A DNA stretch of 64,000 bases from Bacteroidia bacterium (lineage in GTDB: Bacteria > Bacteroidota > Bacteroidia > Flavobacteriales > Flavobacteriaceae). The notes under the pieces are model-generated. The model was not told the origin of the DNA, made no database searches, and worked only from the letters and a program-made list of their open reading frames with translations. Where the stretch lies: positions 62,001 through 126,000 of the forward strand of contig JAUIAY010000004.1 in NCBI GenBank assembly GCA_030425285.1, read 5' to 3'. The position numbers were made by a program, and so were the translations under genes. Below are positions 18,238 to 27,841 of this stretch, in pieces (the stretch's first letter is position 1; each line of letters opens with the position of its first letter).

Positions 18238-18374
18238 GAACGCTAACGGTTTCGGCTATGCGTAGTGCGGGATTTCAAGGCACTTCACATTCCGTTTAGC
18301 AGTTAGTTTATTTAATGTAATTGCTTTCATATCAGCACTTTCGCCCGCATTACGTATAGCCAATGTTGGCGGTA
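18238..18374. repeat. attC-like site 5
   Basis: Palindrome between cassettes 5 and 6. Left arm GGCTATGCGTAGTGCGGG pairs with right arm CCCGCATTACGTATAGCC; the left arm has about three unpaired bases near its base (GGTTTCGG against CCAAT). Outer ends are AACGCTAAC and GTTGGCGGTA. Confidence 0.87.
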
Positions 18375-18378
18375 GTTT

Positions 18379-19110
18379 TTATATTTTCGGTAGATATAAT
18401 TTCATTTTTCCGATTTCTAATTCGTCTAAATGTCCCATTTTACTTTCGTCTTTTGTAATCAAGTGCATATGCAAAAATGAGTCGTGATGAGTAAAAACCC
18501 CTTTGTGCTTGGTTGAGAAAAAACCAATTATTTCGGCATCTTCATTTTCAATATTGTAATTGGTCTGTCCTTGATGGGCTTCGTCTGGTGATGACACTTT
18601 TGTTCCTTTGGGTAAATTCTGAATATGAATTATCGCACTTGAAACTTGTCCGATTAGTTTAAAAGCAAAGGGTCTTTTGAATTCAGTTGTTTTGTCGTCA
18701 ATAAACTTCTCTAAATTCTGAATTGTCTTAACGTCAGATGGCAAGTCAATTTCATTCCATTCCGTTACATTTCCATAAACAAAGAAAGGTGCAGAAGTAT
18801 TAAACGTTTTTTCAACGATTATTGTCGAATCCGAAGTCACTTTTGACACGTAGCACTTTCCGTTATTAATCAGCAATTCGCCTGTTAAGTAGCTTACAGG
18901 TCCAAGTCCATAAAGTCCATTATTATCCGAAATGGTGTCAAGGTTAATGCGACTTCCTAATTCGCCTTTCCACATTACATTTTTCATTGCACCGACAATC
19001 TTAACGTCCGAATAGGTTTCTGTTTCTTCTGCGTTTTTTTCTTTCGGTGTCGAATTGCAACTTATTAGTCCAATTGTTAGAAGTCCAAACACTAACTGTT
19101 TAATATTCAT
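18379..19110 (-). CDS. Cassette 6 gene: acetolactate decarboxylase-like lipoprotein
   Basis: A 243-residue lipoprotein (LISC, cysteine 18) whose body matches the alpha-acetolactate decarboxylase family, which makes acetoin from 2-acetolactate. The expected zinc ligands are visible as H214-x-H216 and H227 (FLHMHLITKDESKMGHLDELE), with the 11-residue spacing of characterised enzymes. GLYGLGPVSYLTGELLI near residue 65 is also typical. Secretion and lipid anchoring fit other exported members of the family. It is a stand-alone cassette gene with no budB-type partner nearby. Confidence 0.85.
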   Translation of the reverse strand: MNIKQLVFGLLTIGLISCNSTPKEKNAEETETYSDVKIVGAMKNVMWKGELGSRINLDTISDNNGLYGLGPVSYLTGELLINNGKCYVSKVTSDSTIIVEKTFNTSAPFFVYGNVTEWNEIDLPSDVKTIQNLEKFIDDKTTEFKRPFAFKLIGQVSSAIIHIQNLPKGTKVSSPDEAHQGQTNYNIENEDAEIIGFFSTKHKGVFTHHDSFLHMHLITKDESKMGHLDELEIGKMKLYLPKI

Positions 19111-19134
19111 ATAGTTTTTTCGTTTTTCTCAAAT

Positions 19135-19270
19135 TACCGCCAACGGTTCGGCTATGAGTAGTTGCGTGGGTTAGCACTTAACTTTGCAAGTACACACCAA
19201 ACTGAAAATCCGCAAGGATTTTCAGAAGTAGGCGAGAACAAGCAATTACTTATAGCCATTGTTGTGCTTT
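19135..19270. repeat. attC-like site 6
   Basis: Palindrome between cassettes 6 and 7. Left arm GGCTATGAGTAGTTGCGTG pairs with right arm CAAGCAATTACTTATAGCC. An inner perfect hairpin, CTGAAAATCC/GGATTTTCAG, lies around 19202-19224. The right arm recurs almost unchanged at 57918-57950. Confidence 0.86.
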
Positions 19271-19299
19271 CGTTATTTTTAATTTTCAACATCCGAATT

Positions 19300-20025
19300 T
19301 CATAGATTATTATCCATATGTTCTTTAGACAGTTCTTTAATTCTTGATATTTTTTCAAGCGCAGGCTCTAAATAAAATTCTCTACCACTAGATCTATTCT
19401 CATTATAAAGTTTAATCAAACTTATGTTCGACTTTTTCTCGAAAAATGCTTTGGGGTCGGCTGGTATGGCGTACTCGCGCCATTTGTAATCCAAAAAATC
19501 TTCTTTAATAATTGGTGTCCAATCCTTTTTAAAGGACTCTTCTACATCTTCAAGTGCCTCATAAACACTATATACCTTTTGGTCATAATAGGACATCAAT
19601 TCTAATTGTAGCTCCTTGTTAGAAATAACATCTATACCTTTTGACTTTAATATTTCAAAGGCACTTGATTGTGATATAAAACTTTCGAATGAAATAATTT
19701 TTCCCATCCATTGGTTAAGGCTATCGATATAATTTTCATTAGTCACTTGCCCTAATAATCTGTTTGTTAGTTTAGTAGCCTCTATTGAGCGAGATATTTG
19801 GTTAGTTAAGGTAATGGAATCATTTTTTAAATTTTCATTAATTAGCGTTAGAATTTCTTGTTCGAAGATTCGGTCTTTTCTTTCGGCATTCCAATTATTA
19901 ATTTGTAGTGCAATCAAAATTCCGATTACTACCAATATTATTTCTCCGAATGCATATTTCAGATACTTTCCAGTTTTGTTTTCCGTAAGTAAGTTTTGAC
20001 GAATCTTTCTAAAGAATTTTATCAT
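19300..20025 (-). CDS. Cassette 7 gene: DUF6090 family membrane protein
   Basis: A 241-residue protein beginning MIKFFRKIRQNLL..GKYLKYAFGEIILVVIGILIALQINNWN, the highly recognisable N-terminus of the DUF6090 family common in Flavobacteriia. One transmembrane helix is followed by a helical extracytoplasmic domain with LLGQVTNENYIDSLNQW and YYDQKVYSVYEALEDVEE. The role is unknown. The facing ends of sites 6 and 7 match over 9 bases, so the whole gene lies in one cassette. Confidence 0.87.
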   Translation of the reverse strand: MIKFFRKIRQNLLTENKTGKYLKYAFGEIILVVIGILIALQINNWNAERKDRIFEQEILTLINENLKNDSITLTNQISRSIEATKLTNRLLGQVTNENYIDSLNQWMGKIISFESFISQSSAFEILKSKGIDVISNKELQLELMSYYDQKVYSVYEALEDVEESFKKDWTPIIKEDFLDYKWREYAIPADPKAFFEKKSNISLIKLYNENRSSGREFYLEPALEKISRIKELSKEHMDNNL

Positions 20026-20046
20026 TGGTTAGCGGTTAGTTATAAT

Positions 20047-20178
20047 GAAGCACAACGGTCTCGTATAACCGTCAGTTACGGGTTTATATGCGTTAATTTT
20101 CGGTTTAGCACTGACGTTAGCAATTCCGAGTGGATTCGGACGTAGTCGAATCCGCCGTAATTGCGGTTATACATTGTT
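20047..20178. repeat. attC-like site 7, split by the integrative element
   Basis: Left arm GTATAACCGTCAGTTACGG pairs with right arm CCGTAATTGCGGTTATAC. The right end stops in ATACATTGTT (20169-20178), and the expected GTTGTACGC continuation is found 14.9 kb away at 35102-35110. The mobile element has thus been inserted at the R'-like core of this site. Confidence 0.86.
20169..20178. repeat. Left direct repeat (attL core) of the integrative element
   Basis: ATACATTGTT, identical to 35095-35104. The sequence on its outer side is the palindrome arm of attC-like site 7; the sequence on its inner side (ATATAG) belongs to the element. Confidence 0.8.
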
Positions 20179-20215
20179 ATATAGTATTATCACTCATTTT
20201 TATCAAATTACCTTT

Positions 20216-20240
20216 AAACCCTTTATATACAAGGGTTTTG
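20216..20240. repeat. Subterminal repeat, left copy
   Basis: AAACCCTTTATATACAAGGG followed by TTTTG; 17 of the first 20 bases match the right-end copy at 35054-35077 in the same orientation. Each copy is itself an imperfect palindrome (AAACCCT/AGGGTTT). Probably a recombinase or excisionase binding site. Confidence 0.6.
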
Positions 20241-20291
20241 TGTTTTTAGGCAATGCAAAATAATGCAATAAAATGCTACTAAAAGTTAGGT

Positions 20292-20314
20292 TTGTTGTAC
20301 CTATTGTTGTACCT
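20292..20314. repeat. Tandem arm-type repeats, left end
   Basis: TTGTTGTACCT occurs twice, at 20292-20302 and 20304-20314, just before the recombinase gene. Related pairs (TGTTATACCT and TGTTGTACCC) occur at 35014-35034 near the other end. Short tandem repeats at both ends are typical arm-binding sites of tyrosine recombinases. Confidence 0.6.
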
Positions 20315-20360
20315 TCGTATTGCGTTGCACTCATTTGCACCGCCTATTAATCAGGGTTTT

Positions 20361-21578
20361 ATGTCTTCAATTAAAGTAGTATTAAGAACAAACAAGATAG
20401 ATAAAGCTGGACTTGCACCTCTTTATTTACGAGTAATCAAAAACAGAAAAACTAAATTCATTTCATTAAGTGTAAAATTACAGCCGAATGAATGGGATGA
20501 AGATAAGCAAAAAGTAAAGAAAAATCATAAATCTTCAACAAGGTTAAACGCATACATATCAAGAAAGATAGCAGATGCAGAAGGCGAGATTGCAGACCTT
20601 GAAAGAAGAAATCAATCTACATCAGCAAGAAGAATAAAAGAAGCTATTAAGGGTAAACCCTTAATTAACTTTTTTGAGTTTGCATATGATAGATGCGAAA
20701 AGCTAAAAGATACTGTTACTCTATCTACCTACAGAAGCTATAAAAACAACATAGAAAAGTTTGAAAGGTTTATAGGGCATCGTGAAATAATGTTTGATGA
20801 TATTACAGCTACAACCTTAAAAGAATATGCATCACATTGCAGCTCTAAATTAGGCAACAATAACACTACTATAAATTATGCGTTTAGAATCCTAAACTTA
20901 ATGTTTAGAGAAGCCAAGAAAGAAGATTTAATATCCAACGAGCTTGTACCCTTTACCAAATTTAAAGTAAAGAAAAATAAGACTACAAAACGCTATTTAA
21001 ACGAAGAACAGTTTGAAGCCTTTATCAATTTAGAAGTTCCACAACAGCACAAGGCACAGGTTATTAAAGATATGTTTATCTTTTCTGTTTTTTCTGGAGG
21101 GTTACGTTTTGGCGATGTTATCGAATTACAATGGAAGCATTACGATAGTAAAAATCACAGAATTACAAAGACGATACGAAAAACGAAAAGACAGCACAGT
21201 ATTAGGATAGGTCAAAAAGCGGTTGATATTTTAGAGAAATACAGAACCCAAGACCAAAAGCAAAACGATATAATTTTTCCTTTTGCTAAAGTTGACGAGT
21301 TATATTTTAAAGATAGAGAACACAGAAGTTTAATAACCAATAGAGCTATCTCATTAAGCAATATGTATTTGAGTAGAATGGGAGAAGAATTAGAACTACC
21401 TTTTAATTTATCCTTTCATATTAGCCGACATACATTTGCAACAAGAGCATTAAACAATGGTATGCGTATAGAACACGTTTCTAAACTTATGGACCATTCC
21501 GATATTGGTATTACCCAAGTGTATGCAAAAATTATAAGTAGTGAATTAGATAACGCAGTAGATAAATACATCAATTAA
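20361..21578 (+). CDS. Tyrosine recombinase / site-specific integrase
   Basis: A 405-residue integrase of the Bacteroidota mobile-element type: arm-binding domain (about 5-95, IKVVLRTNKIDKAGLAPLYLRV), SAM-like core-binding domain (about 105-205), and catalytic domain with R249 (GGLRFGDVIEL), H353-I-S-R356, H379 and nucleophile Y388. The start is the ATG at 20361; an upstream TTG frame is unsupported. It should catalyse integration and excision of the element between the ATACATTGTT cores. It lacks the additional IntI domain insertion, so it is not an integron integrase. It is followed after one base by the next gene. Confidence 0.95.
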   Translation: MSSIKVVLRTNKIDKAGLAPLYLRVIKNRKTKFISLSVKLQPNEWDEDKQKVKKNHKSSTRLNAYISRKIADAEGEIADLERRNQSTSARRIKEAIKGKPLINFFEFAYDRCEKLKDTVTLSTYRSYKNNIEKFERFIGHREIMFDDITATTLKEYASHCSSKLGNNNTTINYAFRILNLMFREAKKEDLISNELVPFTKFKVKKNKTTKRYLNEEQFEAFINLEVPQQHKAQVIKDMFIFSVFSGGLRFGDVIELQWKHYDSKNHRITKTIRKTKRQHSIRIGQKAVDILEKYRTQDQKQNDIIFPFAKVDELYFKDREHRSLITNRAISLSNMYLSRMGEELELPFNLSFHISRHTFATRALNNGMRIEHVSKLMDHSDIGITQVYAKIISSELDNAVDKYIN

Positions 21579-21579
21579 T

Positions 21580-23025
21580 ATGGGTGAATATTCAAAAATA
21601 GAATTATTGTTGTTAGACAAATTCACGGAAGCTATTGATAATTTTATTCAATCAGCTATTTATTCTCAAACAGATAAGGATAAATTAATGTATAGTTCCT
21701 GTGTTAATGATGAAGAAAAAGATGTTTTTACTAAAAAGGAGATTAAGAAAATGCAAAAGAAACTCGCTAAATGTAGTCCAGATATTGCAGAATTTTTAAG
21801 ATGCTATATAAGTCCATCCGAATCTGATTTATCAGGTGATAGTTATGATCAATACAGAGAGAGATTAATTAGAAATTTTCTATCACAAGAGTTTGATGAT
21901 GTTTTAGAAGTCTTAACAATGAAATTTAAAAAGGTAGAAGATGTTGAGAATCTTGATGAATTAGAATGGGAAGAAATGATTGAAGAAGGGCATTTTGGTA
22001 TTGATAATAAGTTTATGTCGCATTTTATTAAATATATGGCGATTGCAGATAGACTAACAACTTTCAAGAGTATATTAGAAACCGTAGAGGAAGAAAAACA
22101 ACAACAAGTAAAAGAGAAATTGACTAATCCAGTAATGACCTACACTAACTACCAAAACGATGAACCTGTAGATGTTTTTATTGTAGAAGAATTAGAAAAA
22201 CGTTTAGCAATAGAAGCGGTAGAATACAAACGTAAACTTGATGATGAATGGGAAAAATACACTTTTGACCCTATGTATTTTGATAACTTTATTTCTGGCA
22301 ACTTATACAATGAGTTTTTAAAATCCTTATATGAAAGAATCAATCCATTAAACGACTTTGAAATTAATAAATACCTCACATTATCAGTAAATCAATTTGA
22401 AACCCATACACCAGAAAAAAGAGCAGAAGCATTTAAGCGGTTGTATTACGACACTTATTGGTTTCCAAATTATATGGAATACAAAGAAGAGTCGTATATG
22501 TCAAAATACGCAATGCACGTATGGAAACACTATGAATCACATTTTAACAAATACAAAGAAGCTACAGAAAACATATTACAAGACTTTAAAAAAGGCTTAA
22601 TTGGTAGTGGTAAAAAAGAAATTATTGAGAAGCCGAAAACAGTATCAAAATCGAAATACCACTCATTTACCTATATAAATAATCTCACAGGGCAATCAAA
22701 CTTAACAGCTTTAAAAGAATCTTTAATTACTAAAGGTTTTATAGCAAATGATACAGACCTAAAAGACTTTAGAAAAGTATTTAGCGGTGAAACAATTGAG
22801 AAACCTATTGTTTGGACTGGTAAGATTAGCGAACTTTCATATTTCATAAAACAACTGCATAATGAATTAAAATTTGTTAAAGATTTAAAGCAACAGCAGT
22901 GGTTGGTAGCTATAAACTGTTTTGTTCAAGAAAACGGAGAGCCATATATCCGTACTCGATTAAAAAATCAAAAAGTTCCAACTACATCTAAATACATCGA
23001 TAATGCCTTAAAAACATTAAAATAA
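21580..23025 (+). CDS. Mobile-element accessory protein of unknown function
   Basis: A 481-residue, mostly helical, highly charged protein whose start lies one base after the integrase stop. The C-terminal part (KPIVWTGKISELSYFIKQLHNEL, then WLVAINCF and IRTRLKNQK) resembles a region seen in RteC-like and related accessory proteins of Bacteroidota mobile elements, where a WTG..SEL motif is followed by a conserved helix. No catalytic motif is evident. It is probably translated together with the integrase and may influence excision; this is inference. Confidence 0.65.
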   Translation: MGEYSKIELLLLDKFTEAIDNFIQSAIYSQTDKDKLMYSSCVNDEEKDVFTKKEIKKMQKKLAKCSPDIAEFLRCYISPSESDLSGDSYDQYRERLIRNFLSQEFDDVLEVLTMKFKKVEDVENLDELEWEEMIEEGHFGIDNKFMSHFIKYMAIADRLTTFKSILETVEEEKQQQVKEKLTNPVMTYTNYQNDEPVDVFIVEELEKRLAIEAVEYKRKLDDEWEKYTFDPMYFDNFISGNLYNEFLKSLYERINPLNDFEINKYLTLSVNQFETHTPEKRAEAFKRLYYDTYWFPNYMEYKEESYMSKYAMHVWKHYESHFNKYKEATENILQDFKKGLIGSGKKEIIEKPKTVSKSKYHSFTYINNLTGQSNLTALKESLITKGFIANDTDLKDFRKVFSGETIEKPIVWTGKISELSYFIKQLHNELKFVKDLKQQQWLVAINCFVQENGEPYIRTRLKNQKVPTTSKYIDNALKTLK

Positions 23026-23208
23026 CACTCTACACTTAAAGCGCAGTATTAAAATATTTTATTTAAAAACCATAGTTAATCTCTTTTAGGTTAACTGTTT
23101 TTGCCAATACTCTACACTCTACACCTTACTCTAAACCTTTGTTTGCAAAGTGTTTTTAGGCTCTATTTCTGCCAAAATTTGTTTCCAGAAACATAAAATT
23201 TTATTCAA

Positions 23209-23502
23209 ATGGAAGCAATCATTTTAAGCACCCAACAGTACAAAGATTTAGTTAATCGTTTAGATGAGCTAAACAAGCAATTAGAGGAAAAACAAAAGAA
23301 ACCTCAAGACACTTTTTTAGACAATCAAGAATTTCTTCAGCTAATGAATATTAGCAAACGCACCGCTCAAACTTGGCGTGACGAAGGCGTTATTTCATTT
23401 TCACAGATAGGCTCTAAAATCTATTATAGAATGAGTGACGTGCAAAAGTTATTAGATAATAACTATCGTAAAGCATTCACAACAAAAAAAAATAATTACT
23501 AA
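23209..23502 (+). CDS. Helix-turn-helix protein, excisionase-like
   Basis: A 97-residue protein: a coiled N-terminus (YKDLVNRLDELNKQLEEKQK), then a MerR/HTH_17-like winged helix (LDNQEFLQLMNISKRTAQTWRDEGVISFSQIGSKIYYRMSDVQKLLD). Proteins of this form occur in most Bacteroidota integrative elements, where they act as excisionases or regulators of replication genes. It precedes the DUF3987 gene by 18 bases and is likely co-transcribed with it. Confidence 0.85.
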   Translation: MEAIILSTQQYKDLVNRLDELNKQLEEKQKKPQDTFLDNQEFLQLMNISKRTAQTWRDEGVISFSQIGSKIYYRMSDVQKLLDNNYRKAFTTKKNNY

Positions 23503-23520
23503 TCCTTAAATCTTAAAGTT

Positions 23521-25806
23521 ATGCAAGTTGCCGTATCAGTCTTTAACGACTTCATTTATAAGGTTGAGGATAAGCCTTTAGAAAAAATCCTTAATGATAT
23601 TAAAATAGGTACTTATAAAGTGGAAATAAGCGATATAAGAAACCTGCTATCCAATGACAATAAAAAGGAAGCTGACCAATTAAAAAAGCAATTAAAAGCG
23701 TTTACAGTATCAGGTACTTTTACCAATGGTAGAAGTATTGATAAAATTGATGCTTACAGCCAATATGTAATTTTGGATATTGATAAACTTTCAGAATCTC
23801 AATTAAAAGAGATTAAACAAATCACACGTTTAGCACCTTACACCTATGCGTCATTTATTAGTCCTAGTGGTAAAGGCTTAAAAATTATTGTAAAAGTTAG
23901 TTCTACTAAAGAGCATCACAAAGAAGCCTACAACCAAGTTGTGGCCTATTATGAACAAGCATTAAATATAGATATAGATACCTCTGGTAGTGATATTTCT
24001 CGCTTATGTTTTATGTCTTATGATGAAGACTGTTTTATCAATTCAAATGCTGATATTTTCGAAGTCAATATAAAATTAGAAGAAGAAAAACCAATTACAA
24101 TAAAACACAATAATTCAATAAGTAATGATATTGAAGCCTATATATCCGAAATAGAAAAAACAGCAACCGATATTACAGGAAACTATGAAACGTGGCGAAA
24201 TTTAGGTTTTGCAATTTCAGAAGAATTTGGCGAAACAGGTAGAGACTACTATCACAGAATAAGTAGGTTTTATATTAACTACAACTATCAAGAATGCGAT
24301 AAACAATACACCAATTGTCTAAAAGCAAAAGGTACAGGAATCAATATTTCAACGTTTTACTATATGGCTCACCAAAGCAATATTAAACCATACAAAGAAG
24401 CTATTGAAGAAGAAGTATTGATACAAAATGAAGAAACCAATTCAGAAGATTATTCAGATAGTCCAACGTTCTCAAATTCCTTAATTCCTCAACTTCCGCA
24501 GTTACTTCAGGATATGGTTAAGTATTCTAAAACAGATAAAGAAAAGGATTTAATGATATTGGGTGCAATAACAACTATTAGTGCTTGTTTACCTAATTTA
24601 TACGGTATTTATGACGGAGATAAAATATATCCAAATTTATATTTATTTGTTTCAGCACCAGCAGCATCTGGTAAAGGTAAAATAAAGTTTTGTAAGCGTT
24701 TAGTAAATCGTATTCACGATAATATGCAAGAAGAAACTAAACTAATGAAGCAAGAATATGAAAAAGATTTAGCATTATTTAATAAAAACAAAGGAAAGGA
24801 TGAAAACATAAAGAAACCCCAAAAACCACCATTAAAAATGTTGTATATCCCTGCAAATAATAGTTCTTCTGGTATGTTTCAATTGTTGTACGACAATAAA
24901 GGTAAAGGATTGATTTTTGAAACAGAAGCAGACACATTAGCTAAAAACTTTACAAAAGATTATGGTGATTATTCAGATGGTTTTAGAAATGCTTTTCATC
25001 ACGAACCTATTACATATTATAGGAAAACAGAGCGCGAATATGTAGAAATGAAAGAACCTTGTTTGGCTTGTGTATTAACAGGGACACCAAAACAAGTTTT
25101 AGCGTTAATGCCAAATGCTGAAAATGGTTTATTCAGTCGTTTTATGTTTTATCAAATGCCTGGTACAACAAAATGGAGAAATGTTTTTGCAATTAGTAAT
25201 AAAAACGGATTAAATGAATATTATGATGTTTTAGGAAATCAATTTTATGAATTGTATAGATCATTGAAATCGAGTCTTTCAATTAGATTTTCATACACAG
25301 AAAACCAACAGCTAGAGTTTTTAGATTTTTTTGAAAAAATCAACTTATACTATCTTAATATTAACGAATTAGATTATGATGCTTCTGTAAAAAGACTAGG
25401 TATAATTGCGTTTAGAATTAGTATGATTTTAACTGTTTTAAGGATATTAGAAACAGGCGATGTTACAAATCCTTTGTATTGTTCTGATGAAGATTTTCAA
25501 TCCACATTAACAATCGTAAAAGCCTTAATAAAACATAGTAGCAAAGTGTATTCTAGTTTGCCGGTTGATAAAACAGCTATAAACTACAAAAACAAAAAAG
25601 AACAATTTATAGATAGTTTACCATTACGTTTTTCTACACAAGATTATATCAGCTATGCATCTAAATTAGATATTACGCAAAAAACAGCAGAGCGTTATAT
25701 CACTAATCTTTGCAAAACCAACTTTTTAGTAAGAGAATCACAAGGCAATTACTACAACCCTTCAAAAGAAGAAAGTGAGGAAAACGAGGGAACTGCGGAG
25801 GTTTAG
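23521..25806 (+). CDS. VirE_N / PriCT_2 / DUF3987 protein (putative primase-helicase of the element)
   Basis: A 761-residue protein with three visible parts: a BT4734/VirE N-terminal-like domain (about 40-190, SGTFTNGRSIDKIDAYSQ, ISPSGKGLKIIVKV), a PriCT_2-like segment (about 205-285, WRNLGFAISEEFGETGRDYYHRIS) and a DUF3987 ATPase-like domain (about 320-730) with a loop ASGKGKIKF near residue 383 resembling a Walker A. Such proteins are linked to replication or maintenance of mobile elements in Bacteroidota. The C-terminus, with a winged-helix look, may bind DNA. Confidence 0.85.
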   Translation: MQVAVSVFNDFIYKVEDKPLEKILNDIKIGTYKVEISDIRNLLSNDNKKEADQLKKQLKAFTVSGTFTNGRSIDKIDAYSQYVILDIDKLSESQLKEIKQITRLAPYTYASFISPSGKGLKIIVKVSSTKEHHKEAYNQVVAYYEQALNIDIDTSGSDISRLCFMSYDEDCFINSNADIFEVNIKLEEEKPITIKHNNSISNDIEAYISEIEKTATDITGNYETWRNLGFAISEEFGETGRDYYHRISRFYINYNYQECDKQYTNCLKAKGTGINISTFYYMAHQSNIKPYKEAIEEEVLIQNEETNSEDYSDSPTFSNSLIPQLPQLLQDMVKYSKTDKEKDLMILGAITTISACLPNLYGIYDGDKIYPNLYLFVSAPAASGKGKIKFCKRLVNRIHDNMQEETKLMKQEYEKDLALFNKNKGKDENIKKPQKPPLKMLYIPANNSSSGMFQLLYDNKGKGLIFETEADTLAKNFTKDYGDYSDGFRNAFHHEPITYYRKTEREYVEMKEPCLACVLTGTPKQVLALMPNAENGLFSRFMFYQMPGTTKWRNVFAISNKNGLNEYYDVLGNQFYELYRSLKSSLSIRFSYTENQQLEFLDFFEKINLYYLNINELDYDASVKRLGIIAFRISMILTVLRILETGDVTNPLYCSDEDFQSTLTIVKALIKHSSKVYSSLPVDKTAINYKNKKEQFIDSLPLRFSTQDYISYASKLDITQKTAERYITNLCKTNFLVRESQGNYYNPSKEESEENEGTAEV

Positions 25807-25907
25807 TATTATTTCCCTCACTTTCCTCATTTCCCTTGCGGTTTATCTTTAAAAGATTTATATTTTTAACATTTTAAAATCATAGATAGTTAATATCATC
25901 ATATATA

Positions 25908-27833
25908 ATGCAAAACCTACAACAAGACTTAATAGAATTACTTAAAAACGAAGACAATTTAGTAGTTGATAATCAATTAAATAAAAATAAGATTATAGAA
26001 GCAGCTTTAAAAGTAGAGCCATTTCTCATTAGTCTATTAATTAAAAACGATACGTTTAAAAAACACTTTTTCCAAGAAGTAGAAAATGTATTAGTATTCG
26101 ATAAAATTAAGTTTCAACGTTTTGTAAACAATAAATCTTTTTTACCTGATAGCTATACAGCATTTAAAAACAAAATAGGTTTAGCCATTAATGATGATAC
26201 TACAGATAATTTCATTAAAGCCAAAAACGATGTTGTATTAGTATGGCCTCATAAAGATTGTGTTTTAGAAGGTGGGCAAACCAAAGAAGACCAAAAAAGA
26301 AACGAGATATTTTGGAACGAAACCCTTGCACCCGATAACGTTGATAGATTATTAGATGCTAAAGCATTTACCAATTTCAAAAAATATGATAAACAAGGTG
26401 AGCATAAAGTAACAGAATTTACAAGTGATGAAAACCTTATCTTAAAAGGTAACAATTTATTAGTACTTTCTTCTTTGCTAAAAACACATAGAGGTAAAGT
26501 TAAACTAATTTATATAGACCCACCTTATAATACAGGTTCTGATAGTTTTGGTTATAATGATTCATTTAACCACTCTACTTGGCTAACTTTTATGAAAAAC
26601 CGTCTGGTTATAGCTAAAGAATTATTACGTAATGATGGAGTTATTTTTGTCCATTGTGATAATAATGAACAAGCATATTTAAAAGTTTTAATGGATGAGA
26701 TATTCTTGGAAAATAATTTTGTTGACACTATCACTGTTGTAAATAATCCAAGAGGTAGGGATTATGGTGGTATTGCTAATATGCACGAATTTATTCATAT
26801 CTATGGTAGGTCTTCAAGTTATGAAATGTATAAAACAGTTGATAAGGACAAGAAATTTCCATTTAAAGATGAAATAGGTAGTTTTGAAACAAGAGAGTTA
26901 AGAAATAGAAATACAGCTTTTCACGATGGTAATAGACCAAATTTATGTTATCCATTTTATGTTAACCCTAAATCTAAACTTGACAATAATTTTTTAGAGT
27001 TGTCTATTGAGCCAAAAGAAGGCTTTATTGAAGTTATGCCAGCTAAATCTCAAGGTATCCAAACAGTTTGGCGTTGGGGTAAGCCTAAAGCTGTTGAAAA
27101 TTTAAATATTAATGTGGTTGGTAAAGCTATGCAAGAAGATGGTCGATTTATGATAGTTGAAAAATATCGTGATAACTCAAGGCTTGCACGTTCTGTATGG
27201 TGGGATAAAGATGTTAATTCTGAAAAAGGCACTGTTCATTTGAGAGAATTATTTAATGGTAAGGTTTTTAATTTTCCTAAACCAGAAACTCTGCTAACAC
27301 GTATTATAGAAATTACAACTAAAGAAAATGATATTGTTTTAGATTATCATTTAGGTAGTGGTACTACAGCTTCAACAGCTCATAAAATGAAAAGGAAATA
27401 CATTGGTATAGAGCAAATGAGTTATATAAATACTGTTACCACTAAAAGACTACAAAAAGTAATTGAAGGAGAACAAGGTGGTATTTCTAAAGATGTTAAT
27501 TGGCAAGGTGGTGGTTCGTTTGTGTATGCGGAACTTATGCAGTACAATCAATATTTTATAGGTAAAATACAAGAAGCTAAAACTAAAGAAGATATTTTAA
27601 AGGTTTGGGAAGAAATGCAAGACAAAGCGTTTATTTCTTATCAATTTGATAAAGATATGTTCAATAAGCGTTTAGAGGCTTTTAAAACAGCTTCATTAGA
27701 AACAATGCAACATTATTTAATTGAGATATTAGATAAAAACCAATTGTATGTAAACTTTAGCGAGATTGAAGATAAAAGTTTTAATATTAGTGAAGAAGAT
27801 AAAGCGTTAAACTATTCATTTTATAAAAAATAA
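25908..27833 (+). CDS. mod: Type III restriction-modification methyltransferase (Mod)
   Basis: A 641-residue DNA adenine methyltransferase. Motif IV DPPYNTGS starts at D204 and the SAM-binding motif LGSGTT is at about 482-487, so the order IV then I marks a beta-class enzyme, as in type III Mod subunits. The intervening 230 residues hold the target recognition domain. The stop is two bases before the GTG that could open the Res gene, so the two are coupled. It methylates one strand of an asymmetric site and is needed by Res for recognition. The site itself cannot be predicted. Confidence 0.94.
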   Translation: MQNLQQDLIELLKNEDNLVVDNQLNKNKIIEAALKVEPFLISLLIKNDTFKKHFFQEVENVLVFDKIKFQRFVNNKSFLPDSYTAFKNKIGLAINDDTTDNFIKAKNDVVLVWPHKDCVLEGGQTKEDQKRNEIFWNETLAPDNVDRLLDAKAFTNFKKYDKQGEHKVTEFTSDENLILKGNNLLVLSSLLKTHRGKVKLIYIDPPYNTGSDSFGYNDSFNHSTWLTFMKNRLVIAKELLRNDGVIFVHCDNNEQAYLKVLMDEIFLENNFVDTITVVNNPRGRDYGGIANMHEFIHIYGRSSSYEMYKTVDKDKKFPFKDEIGSFETRELRNRNTAFHDGNRPNLCYPFYVNPKSKLDNNFLELSIEPKEGFIEVMPAKSQGIQTVWRWGKPKAVENLNINVVGKAMQEDGRFMIVEKYRDNSRLARSVWWDKDVNSEKGTVHLRELFNGKVFNFPKPETLLTRIIEITTKENDIVLDYHLGSGTTASTAHKMKRKYIGIEQMSYINTVTTKRLQKVIEGEQGGISKDVNWQGGGSFVYAELMQYNQYFIGKIQEAKTKEDILKVWEEMQDKAFISYQFDKDMFNKRLEAFKTASLETMQHYLIEILDKNQLYVNFSEIEDKSFNISEEDKALNYSFYKK

Positions 27834-27841
27834 TAGTGGGT

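Noticed and set aside
13748-20178. CRISPR array
   Set aside because: The repeats are long imperfect palindromes 100-200 bp in size, differ from site to site, and are separated by whole genes rather than short unique spacers.
20361-21578. The tyrosine recombinase as the integrase of the cassette array
   Set aside because: It has the arm-binding and SAM-like domains of Bacteroidota mobile-element integrases and no IntI-specific insertion. It is plus-strand within an element that interrupts the array, bounded by its own direct repeat.
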